A stretch of 64,000 bases of DNA. Origin: Martelella lutilitoris (GTDB lineage Bacteria; Pseudomonadota; Alphaproteobacteria; Rhizobiales; Rhizobiaceae). The notes below the pieces were generated by a model. That model was not told the DNA's origin, made no database searches, and was given only the letters and a program-made list of their open reading frames with translations. The stretch is from positions 1,697,501-1,761,500 of the forward strand of contig NZ_CP066786.1 of the NCBI RefSeq assembly GCF_016598595.1, given 5' to 3'. Shown here in pieces: positions 47,692 to 55,833 of this stretch. The translations under genes were made by a program, and so were the position numbers. Position 1 is the first letter of the stretch. Each line of letters opens with the position of its first letter.

Positions 47692-48324
47692 TCATCCGTT
47701 CACCACCCGATAGTCGGCCGGGCGGCTTTTTGACAGAACAAGGCGCATGTTCGGGAGGTCATTGCCGTCCATCTTTCGCATGCGCTCTTCCGGGGGCAGA
47801 TGCGCCCAGCGGGCTTCCAGCCGGTCGCGAAGCACCGTTTCCGGCACGTCGATAAAGGCCGTCCTGTCGAACATTGCCGTTACCGGATGCCAGCGTTCGT
47901 CGTCCAGGAGCAGATAATTGCCTTCGACAATGATCAGTCGCGCTTCCGGCCCGATGATGCGCGCGCCCGCGCGGGCGATCTCGATCGACCGGTCGAAGAC
48001 CGGTACGGCCACTTCCTCCCCGTCATCTGCCCGGATGCGTCTGAGTGCCGACAGCAGGCCGCCGGCATCGAAGGTGTGGGGCGCGCCCTTGCGCGCCAGA
48101 TCGCCGCGCGCCGTCAGCACCATGTCGTCAAAGTGGAAGCCGTCCATCGGCAGGACCTGAACCTTTTCCGGCAACCGGTTGTTCAGACGGGAGAAAAGAG
48201 CGTCTGCCAGATGGCTTTTCCCGGCGCCGGGAGGGCCTGCCAGAGCGACAATCCGGCGTCGGTCGCCGGAGGCGATCTTCTCCAGCTCCACAGCGAGCTG
48301 GTCCGGTTCTACCTGTTTGTCCAT
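47692..48324 (-). CDS. P-loop nucleoside/sugar kinase (uridine kinase-like, FrcK-type)
   Basis: The 210-residue protein has Walker A AGPPGAGKS near residue 30, a DGFHFDD motif typical of uridine-kinase/pantothenate-kinase-like enzymes, and a late IIVEGNYLLLD strand. The ATG at 48324 is preferred because GGGAGA precedes it; a TTG at 48342 is in frame. It follows the LacI gene on the same strand and faces away from a ribose/fructose-type importer. A kinase of this group, FrcK, accompanies the fructose ABC system of Sinorhizobium. I therefore infer phosphorylation of the imported sugar or a derived sugar. Confidence 0.85.
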   Translation of the reverse strand: MDKQVEPDQLAVELEKIASGDRRRIVALAGPPGAGKSHLADALFSRLNNRLPEKVQVLPMDGFHFDDMVLTARGDLARKGAPHTFDAGGLLSALRRIRADDGEEVAVPVFDRSIEIARAGARIIGPEARLIIVEGNYLLLDDERWHPVTAMFDRTAFIDVPETVLRDRLEARWAHLPPEERMRKMDGNDLPNMRLVLSKSRPADYRVVNG

Positions 48325-48366
48325 GTGCGTTCTCCCAGTCAAAAAGCGGTTGGTTGCCGAACACGG

Positions 48367-49386
48367 CTATTCATATTCGGGGCCGAGACCGTCGATGATC
48401 AGGCGCGGCGGGACGACCGAGATTTCTCCCGCCCGGTCCTCTTCGCCGTCGAAGCAGGAAAAGCAGACCTTGATCAGGTTTTCGACATCCTGTCTGAGCA
48501 TGATGGTCTTTACCGGCAGGCAGGCGGCAAACGGGTCCCAGTCGAAGCAGGCCACGCGCACATTGCCGGCAAGGTCCGGCCGGTCGCGCCAGAATGTCGC
48601 AAAACCCTCAAAGGCCGTGATAGAGTTGACCAGCATGGCGAGCGGCGGACTGCCTGTGTCGTTGAGCAGCTTTGAAAGCGCGTCGTGCGCGGCGACAGGG
48701 CTGTAGCCGCAACGGACGATGTCGGCCTCGCCGGCTGTCCGGCCGGCTTCGCGCATGCCCGCCAGAAAGCCCTCGATACGGCGATCGGTGGCATATTCAT
48801 GCTCCCGTCCGCCGAGGAAAATAGCGCGGGCCGTGGGCTCGAGCCCTTCGAGCAGGCGGCGTGTGAGGTCTCGCGCGCCGCCGAAATTGTCGGTGACAAC
48901 CGAAAACGCGTCCGGCCCGGGAAGGTCGACATTGACGCAGCGCACGCCTTTGTTGTGGCAAAGTCGGTTGATGTCCGACGGGTTTTCGACGCCGGCAACG
49001 ACGAGAAGCTCAACCTCCTGCATCACAAGCTTGGCGGCAACCTGACGCTCGATCTCGGGGTTGCGTTGCGTGCTCACGACGATCGGCACGAGCCCGCGGG
49101 CACGCGCTTCGCTCTCGAAATTCTCGACCAGCCCGGCGAAAAAGCGGTTGCGATGGTGCGGAATGATCATGCCGGCAAGGGAAGAGCGACCGAGCCGCAG
49201 GGCGCGCGCGCGCTGATTGGCCTGATAACCGAGCTTGGCGGCAAGCGCGAGAACGCGCTCGGCCGTTTCCGGGTTGGTTCGGTGTTTCTGCCAGGTCCCG
49301 TTGAGGACAAAACTGACCGTCGAAACGGAGGTGCCGGCGGCCTCCGCAAGGTCGCGAATCGTCGGTCTTTTCCTCGGTTTTGGCAT
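48367..49386 (-). CDS. LacI family transcriptional repressor
   Basis: A 339-residue repressor with N-terminal HTH (TIRDLAEAAGTSVSTVSFVL, residues 9-28), hinge helix around NQRARALRLGRSS, and a periplasmic-binding-protein-like core. It is divergent from the sugar importer operon at 49554. The palindrome AGCTAAAA-GG-TTTTAGCT between them overlaps the importer promoter and is the obvious operator. Its effector is probably the imported sugar or its phosphate. The kinase gene follows after 42 bases and may share the transcript. Confidence 0.94.
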   Translation of the reverse strand: MPKPRKRPTIRDLAEAAGTSVSTVSFVLNGTWQKHRTNPETAERVLALAAKLGYQANQRARALRLGRSSLAGMIIPHHRNRFFAGLVENFESEARARGLVPIVVSTQRNPEIERQVAAKLVMQEVELLVVAGVENPSDINRLCHNKGVRCVNVDLPGPDAFSVVTDNFGGARDLTRRLLEGLEPTARAIFLGGREHEYATDRRIEGFLAGMREAGRTAGEADIVRCGYSPVAAHDALSKLLNDTGSPPLAMLVNSITAFEGFATFWRDRPDLAGNVRVACFDWDPFAACLPVKTIMLRQDVENLIKVCFSCFDGEEDRAGEISVVPPRLIIDGLGPEYE

Positions 49387-49452
49387 GTCTTCATCCGGTT
49401 TCGGTCATTCCGATTAGCGTTCCCAACGCTGATTTACAATCGCAAAACCGGG

Positions 49453-49482
49453 TTGACAGTGCAAGCTAAAAGGTTTTAGCTA
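49453..49482 (+). promoter_or_regulatory. Importer promoter overlapped by LacI-type operator
   Basis: A perfect -35 TTGACA (49453-49458) is followed after 18 bases by TAGCTA (49477-49482). The inverted repeat AGCTAAAA-GG-TTTTAGCT (49464-49481) fills the spacer and the -10 box. The eight-base arms are perfect and the form resembles LacI-family sites. Binding would exclude RNA polymerase. Confidence 0.8.
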
Positions 49483-49553
49483 AACATATTCGGTGGAACG
49501 CGGCAGTAGGAGGCCGCCACCGGATGTGGAGATTTCAACAGGAGGAGAGCCCA

Positions 49554-50561
49554 ATGGCCTTTACGACCATGACCCGTCGCACGCTGCTAGCAGGGGCGGC
49601 GGCCGTGATGACGGCGTTTGCCGGAACAGCAGTCCATGCACAGGATCAGACCACCATCGGCGTTGTTGCCAAGATCGGCGGCATTCCGTGGTTCAACGCC
49701 ATGGAAGCGGGTATTGAAGAGAAGGCCGCGGAGCTCGGCGTCAACGGTTTCATGATCGGGCCGACCAGCGCCGATCCGGCGCTTCAGGTCCGCGCGATCG
49801 AGGACCTGATTGCCCAGGGCGTCGATGTCATCGGCGTCGTGCCCAATGACGCGGCGGTGCTCGAGCCGGTGCTGAAGCGCGCACGCGACCAGGGCATCAT
49901 CGTGCTGACCCATGAATCGCCCGATCAGCAGAATGTCGACTGGGATTTCGAACTGGCCTCGGCCGTCGGTTTCGGAGAAGCCTACGGCAAGCAACTGGGC
50001 GAAATGATGAACGGGCAAGGCAAATATGCCGTCTTCGTCGGCGGCCTCACGGTGCCCCTGCACAATGCCTGGGCTGATGCTGCCATTGCCTATATTCAGG
50101 AAAACTACCCGGACATGGAGCTCGTCGGCGACCGCTATGGCGTGGCGGAAGACGTTGATGCCTCGCGCAAGACCGCCCTTGACCTGATGCGGGCCAACCC
50201 GGATCTCGGCGGCTTTCTGGGCTTCGGCAGCCAGGGGCCGATCGGCGCGGCGCGCGCTGTCGAGGAGCGCCGCAAGTCTGGCGAAGTCGTCGTGCTTGGT
50301 CCCTTTTCGCCGGGACAGGGCAGAAAGCTCGTGCATGACGGCGTGCTCTCCGGTGGGTTCATGTGGAACCCGAAACAGGCCGGAGAGGTGTTCGTGACGC
50401 TCGGCACGATGCTTGTCAATGGCGAGAAAATCGAGGCCGGAATGGACATCGAGGGGCTCGGCGTCATCGATCCCGATTTCGAGGGGCGCGACATCATCGT
50501 TGATCAGCTCGTGCAGATCAACAAGGATACCGTCGACGATCTGGCAGCCCTCGGCCTGTAG
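49554..50561 (+). CDS. Sugar ABC transporter substrate-binding protein (RbsB family)
   Basis: A 335-residue periplasmic receptor of the ribose/galactose type. The signal peptide begins MAFTTMTRRTLLAGAAAVMT, whose TRRTLL pattern resembles a Tat motif, and ends near VHAQ. The mature part starts DQTTIGVVAKIGGIPWFNAM, typical of the family. GGAGGAG lies before the ATG. It is the first gene of the LacI-controlled importer. The family is close to RhaS/LsrB-type receptors, so the ligand could be a pentose, deoxysugar or ketose; the epimerase gene at the operon end favours a rare ketose. Confidence 0.94.
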   Translation: MAFTTMTRRTLLAGAAAVMTAFAGTAVHAQDQTTIGVVAKIGGIPWFNAMEAGIEEKAAELGVNGFMIGPTSADPALQVRAIEDLIAQGVDVIGVVPNDAAVLEPVLKRARDQGIIVLTHESPDQQNVDWDFELASAVGFGEAYGKQLGEMMNGQGKYAVFVGGLTVPLHNAWADAAIAYIQENYPDMELVGDRYGVAEDVDASRKTALDLMRANPDLGGFLGFGSQGPIGAARAVEERRKSGEVVVLGPFSPGQGRKLVHDGVLSGGFMWNPKQAGEVFVTLGTMLVNGEKIEAGMDIEGLGVIDPDFEGRDIIVDQLVQINKDTVDDLAALGL

Positions 50562-50572
50562 CGAAAATGTCT

Positions 50573-50611
50573 GCGCCCGGCTGCCGGCGGCTTTTCCGCC
50601 GTGCCGGGCGC
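50573..50611 (+). other. Two-tier hairpin between binding-protein and ATPase genes
   Basis: Outer stem GCGCCCGG (50573-50580) / CCGGGCGC (50604-50611) and inner stem CGGCGG (50585-50590) / CCGCCG (50596-50601) with loop CTTTT form a stable structure eleven bases after the binding-protein stop. No U-run follows. It should protect the upstream message or partly attenuate readthrough. Confidence 0.7.
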
Positions 50612-50649
50612 GGACGACAACCGACCCTTTCAACATACCAGGTGGATCC

Positions 50650-52176
50650 ATGACGGACGAGCGAATGCCCCTTGAGGCGTCGGCCGGCGACGGCCCGTGC
50701 CTGCTGCGCCTCGAGCATGTCTCCAAACGCTTCGGCGGCGTGCAGGCGCTCGACGATGTCACATTCAATGTCTGGCCCGGCGAAGTGCTTTGCCTTGCCG
50801 GCGAGAACGGTTGCGGAAAGTCGACGCTGATCAAGACGGTCAGCGGCGTCCACAAGCCGGAGCCGGGCGCGGTGATGGAATGGGACGGCCGGGACATGAG
50901 CGATCTCGACCCGGCCAAGGCCCGCGAAATGGGCATTCAGGTGATCTGGCAGGATCTCGCGCTGTTTCCCGAGATGAGCGTCGCGGAGAACATCGCGTTC
51001 GAGCGCAATCTCGGCGGCAAGCCCAGACTCGTCAATCACAAGGCCATGCGCAGCGAGGCCGCGGCCATTCTGGAGCGTCTTGGCGTCTCGATCGATCTGG
51101 AAGCGAAGGTCTCGTCGCTGTCGATCGCCAACCGGCAACTGGTCGCCGTCGCCCGCGCCCTGATTGCCGACGCCAGGCTTGTCTTCATGGACGAGCCGAC
51201 GGCGTCGCTGTCGCGGCATGAAACGGAGGCGCTGGTCGCAATCGTCCGGCGACTTTCGGAGCAGGGGGTCGCCATCGTCTTCGTCAGCCACCGGCTTGCG
51301 GAGGTTCTCGACGTCTGCTCCAGGGTGACGGTTCTCCGCGACGGCTGTTACGTGGGCACCTATCCGACCGAGGGCATGACCCAGGCGCGCCTGACCGAGC
51401 TGATGACCGGGCGCAGCTTCGATTATGAAGTGCGCGCGCCCCAACCGCGCAGCTCGGCGCCGCTGATTTCCGTGCGCGGTCTGACGCGCCACGGAGAATA
51501 TCAGGACATCGATCTGGACATCGCCCCGGGCGAAATCGTCGGTCTGACAGGGCGCCTCGGCGCGGGACGGACCGAGCTCGCCCTGACATTGTTCGGCATG
51601 AACTACCCCGACGACGGCGAGATCGTCATGGAGGGCAAGCCGCTTCGGATGATGTCGAACCGGGACGCGATCGGGGCCGGTATCGCCTATGTCTCGGAAG
51701 ACCGGTTGTCGCTTGGGCTGGTTCAGCCGCAGTCGATTGCCGACAACACCGTCATTTCCGTTCTCGATCGCCTGCTCAGCAACGGTTTGCTGTCAGCGGC
51801 GAAGAAGAACAGGCTGGTCGACGACTGGATCGGCCGCCTGCGGGTGAAGATCGGCGAGACGACGGACCCGGTTTCCAGCCTGTCCGGCGGCAATCAGCAA
51901 CGGATCGTGCTTGCAAAATGGCTCGCCACCAATCCGAAGCTGCTGATCCTCGACAGCCCGACGGTGGGCGTCGATGTGGGCGCACGCGCGGGCATTTTCG
52001 ACATCGTCAGCGATCTGGCGGCCAAGGGGATGGCGATCCTTCTGATTTCCGATGAAACGCCGGAGGTCTATTTCAATGCCGACCGCGTCCTGCATATGCG
52101 CGACGGACGGATCGTCGAGACCTTTGAGCCGGCCAAAACCGATATCGAACGCATCGAGGAGGCGGTCCATGCGTAG
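50650..52176 (+). CDS. Sugar ABC transporter ATP-binding protein, double domain (RbsA family)
   Basis: The 508-residue protein contains two ABC domains. The first has Walker A GENGCGKST (51-59). The second has a degenerate P-loop GRLGAGRTE and signature LSGGNQQRIVLAKWL, as in RbsA, MglA and XylG. The ATG at 50650 follows AGGTGG; the frame is open to 50413 but that lies within the binding-protein gene. Its stop overlaps the next permease start by eight bases. It energises the importer of the LacI-controlled operon. Confidence 0.94.
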   Translation: MTDERMPLEASAGDGPCLLRLEHVSKRFGGVQALDDVTFNVWPGEVLCLAGENGCGKSTLIKTVSGVHKPEPGAVMEWDGRDMSDLDPAKAREMGIQVIWQDLALFPEMSVAENIAFERNLGGKPRLVNHKAMRSEAAAILERLGVSIDLEAKVSSLSIANRQLVAVARALIADARLVFMDEPTASLSRHETEALVAIVRRLSEQGVAIVFVSHRLAEVLDVCSRVTVLRDGCYVGTYPTEGMTQARLTELMTGRSFDYEVRAPQPRSSAPLISVRGLTRHGEYQDIDLDIAPGEIVGLTGRLGAGRTELALTLFGMNYPDDGEIVMEGKPLRMMSNRDAIGAGIAYVSEDRLSLGLVQPQSIADNTVISVLDRLLSNGLLSAAKKNRLVDDWIGRLRVKIGETTDPVSSLSGGNQQRIVLAKWLATNPKLLILDSPTVGVDVGARAGIFDIVSDLAAKGMAILLISDETPEVYFNADRVLHMRDGRIVETFEPAKTDIERIEEAVHA

Positions 52177-53191
52177 ATTTCTTCCAAGACTGACCGGAAC
52201 GGAGCTTTGGCTTTCCGCCGTCATCGCGCTGATCGTGGTCGGCCTTTCCGCAACGACGGATACGTTCTTCACGCTCGTCAACCTGTTCGATATTCTGAAT
52301 TATTCGGCGGTGAACATCATCTTCGCCGCGGGCCTTCTGGTCGTTCTGATCGCAGGCGGCATCGACATATCCTTCGCCGTTGCCGCATCGGTGGTTCAGT
52401 ATCTTCTGGCGACGACGCTGATGCAGTTCGGCGGCGGCAACTGGGTTTCCGGTTTTGCCCTGGCGATCGGGTTCGGAGCCATGCTGGGCGCCGTCAATGC
52501 GGCGATGATCTATCATTTCCGGATCATATCGATCGTCGTGACGATTGCCACGTTCAACCTCTTTTTCGGCCTTCTGATGTTCGCGACAGGTGGCGTTTCG
52601 ATCTACCTGCTGCCGGACTGGATGGTGGATCGCGTCGTTCTCTTCGAGCAGGAAACGGCGATGGGTTGGGCGGAAATCACCCTGCCCGTCGCCGTCATGG
52701 CCGTGGTCGTATTCGCGACCTGGCTGCTTCTGCGCCGGCTGAGTTTCGGCCGCCAGCTGTTTGCCATGGGCGACAACACCGAAGGCGCGCGACGTCTCGG
52801 CATCAATATCGGCGCGATGCACTATCTCGCCTATTGCTGGCTCGGCGCCTGTGCCGGCGTTGCCGGGCTGATGCAGGCCCACTACGCCCAGGAAGTGGTG
52901 CCGAACGCCCTCTACGGGCGGGAACTGGAAGTGCTGGCCGCAGTCGTCCTGGGCGGCGCGCGCCTTGGCGGCGGCCGCGGCACGCTGCTCGGCGCCGTCC
53001 TGGGGCTGGCCCTGATCGCCATCACCCAGAACGGTCTCAACCTGCTCGGCATCTCGCCCTATGCCTTCCGCATGATTGTCGGCGCGATCATCCTGATCGC
53101 CATTGCGATGTCGGCCGAGACGCTGGGGCTCGTGAACGAAAAGCTGCGCCGCTTCAAGGCAAGCGCCGGCCAGACAGGAGTCGCCAAATGA
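52169..53191 (+). CDS. Sugar ABC transporter permease 1 (RbsC family)
   Basis: A 340-residue inner-membrane permease starting MRRFLPRLTGTELW at the ATG inside the end of the ATPase gene, behind GAGGAGG. It contains the family's LNYSAVNIIFAAGLLVVLIAGGIDIS segment and LGGARLGGGRGTLLGAVLG near the C terminus. It overlaps the second permease by four bases. Two permease genes are found for rhamnose- and autoinducer-2-type systems, whereas ribose systems have one. Confidence 0.94.
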   Translation: MRRFLPRLTGTELWLSAVIALIVVGLSATTDTFFTLVNLFDILNYSAVNIIFAAGLLVVLIAGGIDISFAVAASVVQYLLATTLMQFGGGNWVSGFALAIGFGAMLGAVNAAMIYHFRIISIVVTIATFNLFFGLLMFATGGVSIYLLPDWMVDRVVLFEQETAMGWAEITLPVAVMAVVVFATWLLLRRLSFGRQLFAMGDNTEGARRLGINIGAMHYLAYCWLGACAGVAGLMQAHYAQEVVPNALYGRELEVLAAVVLGGARLGGGRGTLLGAVLGLALIAITQNGLNLLGISPYAFRMIVGAIILIAIAMSAETLGLVNEKLRRFKASAGQTGVAK

Positions 53192-54237
53192 CGCGTGCCT
53201 TGACAAGTCTTTTTCCCAGAACCGCCGCCGCCAGCGAAATCGTCGGCCTCGTTGTCGTGCTGCTCGCCCTGATGGCGCTTTTCGGTTCGCTTTCGGACCG
53301 GTTTCTGACGGGGGCGACCTTCTCTTCAATCGCCTTCCAGCTTCCCGAGCTCGGACTTCTGACGCTGGCGATGTTCATCCCGATCCTGTCGGGCGGGCTC
53401 AATCTGGCCATCACCTTTTCAGCCAACATCTCGGGGCTCGTTCTGGCCTGGGTCATTACCTGGGGCGGCGGCGCGGATGCCGGTCTGGGGGTGATCGTGC
53501 TGGCTGTCGTGGCCGCTCTTGCGAGCGGCGTCGTGATCGGATGGGCGCTCGGGGCGATTATTGCCTATACCGGGGCGCATCCCATTCTGGCTTCACTTGC
53601 GATGATGATCTTCCTGCGCGGGCTGGGAGAGTTTCTGACCCGCGGCGGCAGCATCTCCGGCTTTCCGCCCGCGATTTCGGCGCTGGGGCAGGGGACCGTA
53701 TTGGGCATTCCCGCACCCTTGATCGTCTTCGCGGTCTGCGTCGGGCTCTGGGCGCTGCTTCTCAACCGCACGCGGCTCGGATTCTCCATCTTCATGCTTG
53801 GTTCCAATCCGGAGGCGACGCGCTATTCCGGCATCGATACGCGGTTCACCCTGACCATGATCTACGCGCTGTCGGGCTTCATGTGCGCGGTTGCCGGCAT
53901 CATCATGGCGAGCCGCTTCAATTCGGTGCGCGTCGGCCACGGCGAAGCCTATCTTCTGATCACGGTTCTGGCGTGCTTTCTTGGCCGGGTCGATCCGTTC
54001 GGCGGGTTCGGACGCGTCTCCAACGTCGTGCTTGCGCTGGTCATCCTGCAGATCATCGGCTCCGGGCTGAACCTGCTCGGCACCAACCAGCATCTGGCAA
54101 CGGCGCTCTGGGGCGGCATCCTGCTCTCCGTCATGGTGGCGCGTTACCTCTGGTCCCGACGCGGCAGCGTCGGCAGCGTCGGCAGCGTTAGGACCAAACC
54201 TTCCCCTTCAACATTGCATCAAGGAAAACAACAATGA
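53188..54237 (+). CDS. Sugar ABC transporter permease 2 (RbsC family) with repeat tail
   Basis: A 349-residue inner-membrane permease starting MTRALTSLFPRTAAAS at the ATGA overlap with permease 1. It shares the family core (LTLAMFIPILSGGLNLAITF and the LGRVDPFGGFGRVSN region). The C-terminal tail is unusual: three tandem copies of the 9-base unit GGCAGCGTC encode GSVGSVGSV, followed by a basic Ser/Thr/Pro tail. The stop overlaps the epimerase ATG by four bases. Confidence 0.93.
   Translation: MTRALTSLFPRTAAASEIVGLVVVLLALMALFGSLSDRFLTGATFSSIAFQLPELGLLTLAMFIPILSGGLNLAITFSANISGLVLAWVITWGGGADAGLGVIVLAVVAALASGVVIGWALGAIIAYTGAHPILASLAMMIFLRGLGEFLTRGGSISGFPPAISALGQGTVLGIPAPLIVFAVCVGLWALLLNRTRLGFSIFMLGSNPEATRYSGIDTRFTLTMIYALSGFMCAVAGIIMASRFNSVRVGHGEAYLLITVLACFLGRVDPFGGFGRVSNVVLALVILQIIGSGLNLLGTNQHLATALWGGILLSVMVARYLWSRRGSVGSVGSVRTKPSPSTLHQGKQQ
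54163..54189 (+). repeat. Tandem repeat, 9-base unit x3
   Basis: GGCAGCGTC at 54163-54171 and 54172-54180, then GGCAGCGTT at 54181-54189, inside the 3' end of permease 2. Each unit encodes Gly-Ser-Val, so changes in copy number keep the reading frame. Confidence 0.9.
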
Positions 54238-55088
54238 GTATCAGTGGGTTCGGCGTTCACACCGCGATGTGGGCGATGGAATGGAACCGTGCGGCGGCCG
54301 AGTTTGCCATTCCCGAGGCCGTCAAGTACGACATCGACTTCCTCGAGATCACCATGCTTGATCCGGAAAGCGTCGATGCGGCCCATACCCGCGGTTTGCT
54401 GGAAAAGAACGAAGTCGAGTGCGTCTGCTCCCTCGGGCTTCCGCTCGACCGGCTGCCGACGAACAATCCGGAGGGCGCTCTGGAGTTTCTGTTCATGGCG
54501 ATCGACAAGTCCTCCGCGATCGGCGCGAAAGCCATGAGCGGCGTGATTTATGGCGGCCTTGGCCAGCGCACCGGCAAGCGGCCGACCGAGGCCGAATACG
54601 ACGCCACCGCCCGCGTGGTGGAGAAGGCGGCGGCCTATGCCAAGACAAAGGGCATGGATTACGGACTGGAAGCGGTCAACCGCTACGAAAACCACCTGCT
54701 GAACACATCGGACCAGGCCGTGATGCTGTGCGAGAAAATCGGAGCGGACAATGTCTTCGTGCATCTCGATACCTACCATATGAATATCGAGGAAAAAGGC
54801 ATTGCCCAGGGCATCCTCAAGGCGCGCGAACACCTCAGATACATCCATCTCTCTGCATCGGACCGGGGCACGCCGGGGCGCGATACCATCGCCTGGGACG
54901 AAGTCTTCACCGCGCTGGCGGCCATCGACTACAAGGGCGGCATGGCGATGGAAAGCTTCATCACGGTTCCTCCGCAGGTCGCCGAAGCGCTTTCGGTCTG
55001 GCGGGATGTCGCGCCTGCCCGGGAAGAAGTGCTGACGGACGGGCTTGGCTTCCTCAGGATGAAAGCCAGTCAGTATGGTCTGATCTGA
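54234..55088 (+). CDS. TIM-barrel sugar epimerase, D-tagatose/D-psicose 3-epimerase-like
   Basis: A 284-residue enzyme with the metal-binding residues of the DTE family: Glu in GLEAVNRYENH, Asp in HLDTYHMNIEE, His in YIHLSASDRG, and the final Glu in AMESFI. RGTPGRDTIAW is also family-typical. It epimerises ketohexoses or related ketoses at C3, using Mn or Co. It is the last gene of the LacI-controlled importer and overlaps permease 2 by ATGA. This suggests that the imported sugar is a rare ketose brought into central metabolism by epimerisation and then phosphorylation. Confidence 0.92.
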   Translation: MSISGFGVHTAMWAMEWNRAAAEFAIPEAVKYDIDFLEITMLDPESVDAAHTRGLLEKNEVECVCSLGLPLDRLPTNNPEGALEFLFMAIDKSSAIGAKAMSGVIYGGLGQRTGKRPTEAEYDATARVVEKAAAYAKTKGMDYGLEAVNRYENHLLNTSDQAVMLCEKIGADNVFVHLDTYHMNIEEKGIAQGILKAREHLRYIHLSASDRGTPGRDTIAWDEVFTALAAIDYKGGMAMESFITVPPQVAEALSVWRDVAPAREEVLTDGLGFLRMKASQYGLI

Positions 55089-55121
55089 CGGGTTCAGGGC
55101 GGCTGGCGCGATCTGCCGTCT

Positions 55122-55141
55122 AAGCCCTTCCGTGAGGGCTT
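55122..55141 (+). terminator. Hairpin downstream of the epimerase gene
   Basis: AAGCCCT (55122-55128) and AGGGCTT (55135-55141) form a seven-base-pair stem with loop TCCGTG, 33 bases after the stop and between convergent genes. It lacks a strong U-run, so its terminator role is probable but not certain. Confidence 0.5.
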
Positions 55142-55188
55142 CGACATGCATTGTCTCGCGCCGGACGGCGCCGGCGCGCTCGTCCTGG

Positions 55189-55833
55189 TTAGGCCACCAG
55201 CTTTCCCGTTCTCCGCCGGATATGCAGCGCGATGTCGCGCGGCACGCCGTCTTCGCCGTTGATGACGATCAGGTCCTGCGGGCAGGCGGAGACGGCGAAG
55301 TAGCAATCCATTTCGGCGCGCAGGCGCACATAATGCCCGGCTCCGGTCGTGCTCGGCATGTCCTTCATGTCATTGCTGTTCTCGACAATCGTTTCCATGA
55401 AAAGGTTCCACGGCGTCGGCACGCGGTGAAACGGCACGCCGAGGGCTTCGAACTGTCCCTTCAGGTTGTCGCTGCAATTGTCGTGGTAGCCTTCATGGCC
55501 ATAGAAGATAGTGTAGCTCGGCGCGCAGCACGCCGGGCAAAGCGTATCGTGAATGCCCGGCGAGGTATCCTCGACAAAGGTCAAGATGGTGCGCCACCGA
55601 TCGGTGCAAAGCGCGTCGCCCGGCCTGAAATTCAGCCGGTAATGCAGGACGTGGCTGTGTTCCATCGACATGTATTCCGCCGGGTTGTCGCGGGCGAAAG
55701 CCCATGTGTCGACCACCTGGCCGCCATGGATGTTGACGACGTCAACGGTGTCTCCGGCGTTCAGCGCCACCATGCGGCCCCGGCGCGCGGGCACCCTTAT
55801 CACTTCAAGCGCGTCGTTCATCTTTTCTCTCAT
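55189..55833 (-). CDS. DUF1989 / urea carboxylase-associated family protein
   Basis: A 214-residue protein starting MREKMNDALEVIRVPARRG. It shows the family's GDTVDVVNIHGGQVVDTWAF, HSHVLHYRLNFRPGDAL and DTLCPACCAPSYT, the last rich in Cys. Relatives accompany urea carboxylase and guanidine or amide-degrading enzymes, and their biochemical role is poorly defined. The first ATG overlaps the hydrolase stop by four bases (55833); a second at 55821 is possible. It is the last gene of the peptide-type ABC operon, so it may act on a nitrogen-containing product. Confidence 0.88.
   Translation of the reverse strand: MREKMNDALEVIRVPARRGRMVALNAGDTVDVVNIHGGQVVDTWAFARDNPAEYMSMEHSHVLHYRLNFRPGDALCTDRWRTILTFVEDTSPGIHDTLCPACCAPSYTIFYGHEGYHDNCSDNLKGQFEALGVPFHRVPTPWNLFMETIVENSNDMKDMPSTTGAGHYVRLRAEMDCYFAVSACPQDLIVINGEDGVPRDIALHIRRRTGKLVA

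Noticed and set aside
47225..47733. Open frames of 107-144 codons before dctB.
   Set aside because: No family features or ribosome-binding sites; they overlap one another on both strands.
52207..54237. A 676-codon frame that would fuse two permeases.
   Set aside because: Only the part from 53188 is permease-like; the first 327 codons are an out-of-frame reading of permease 1.
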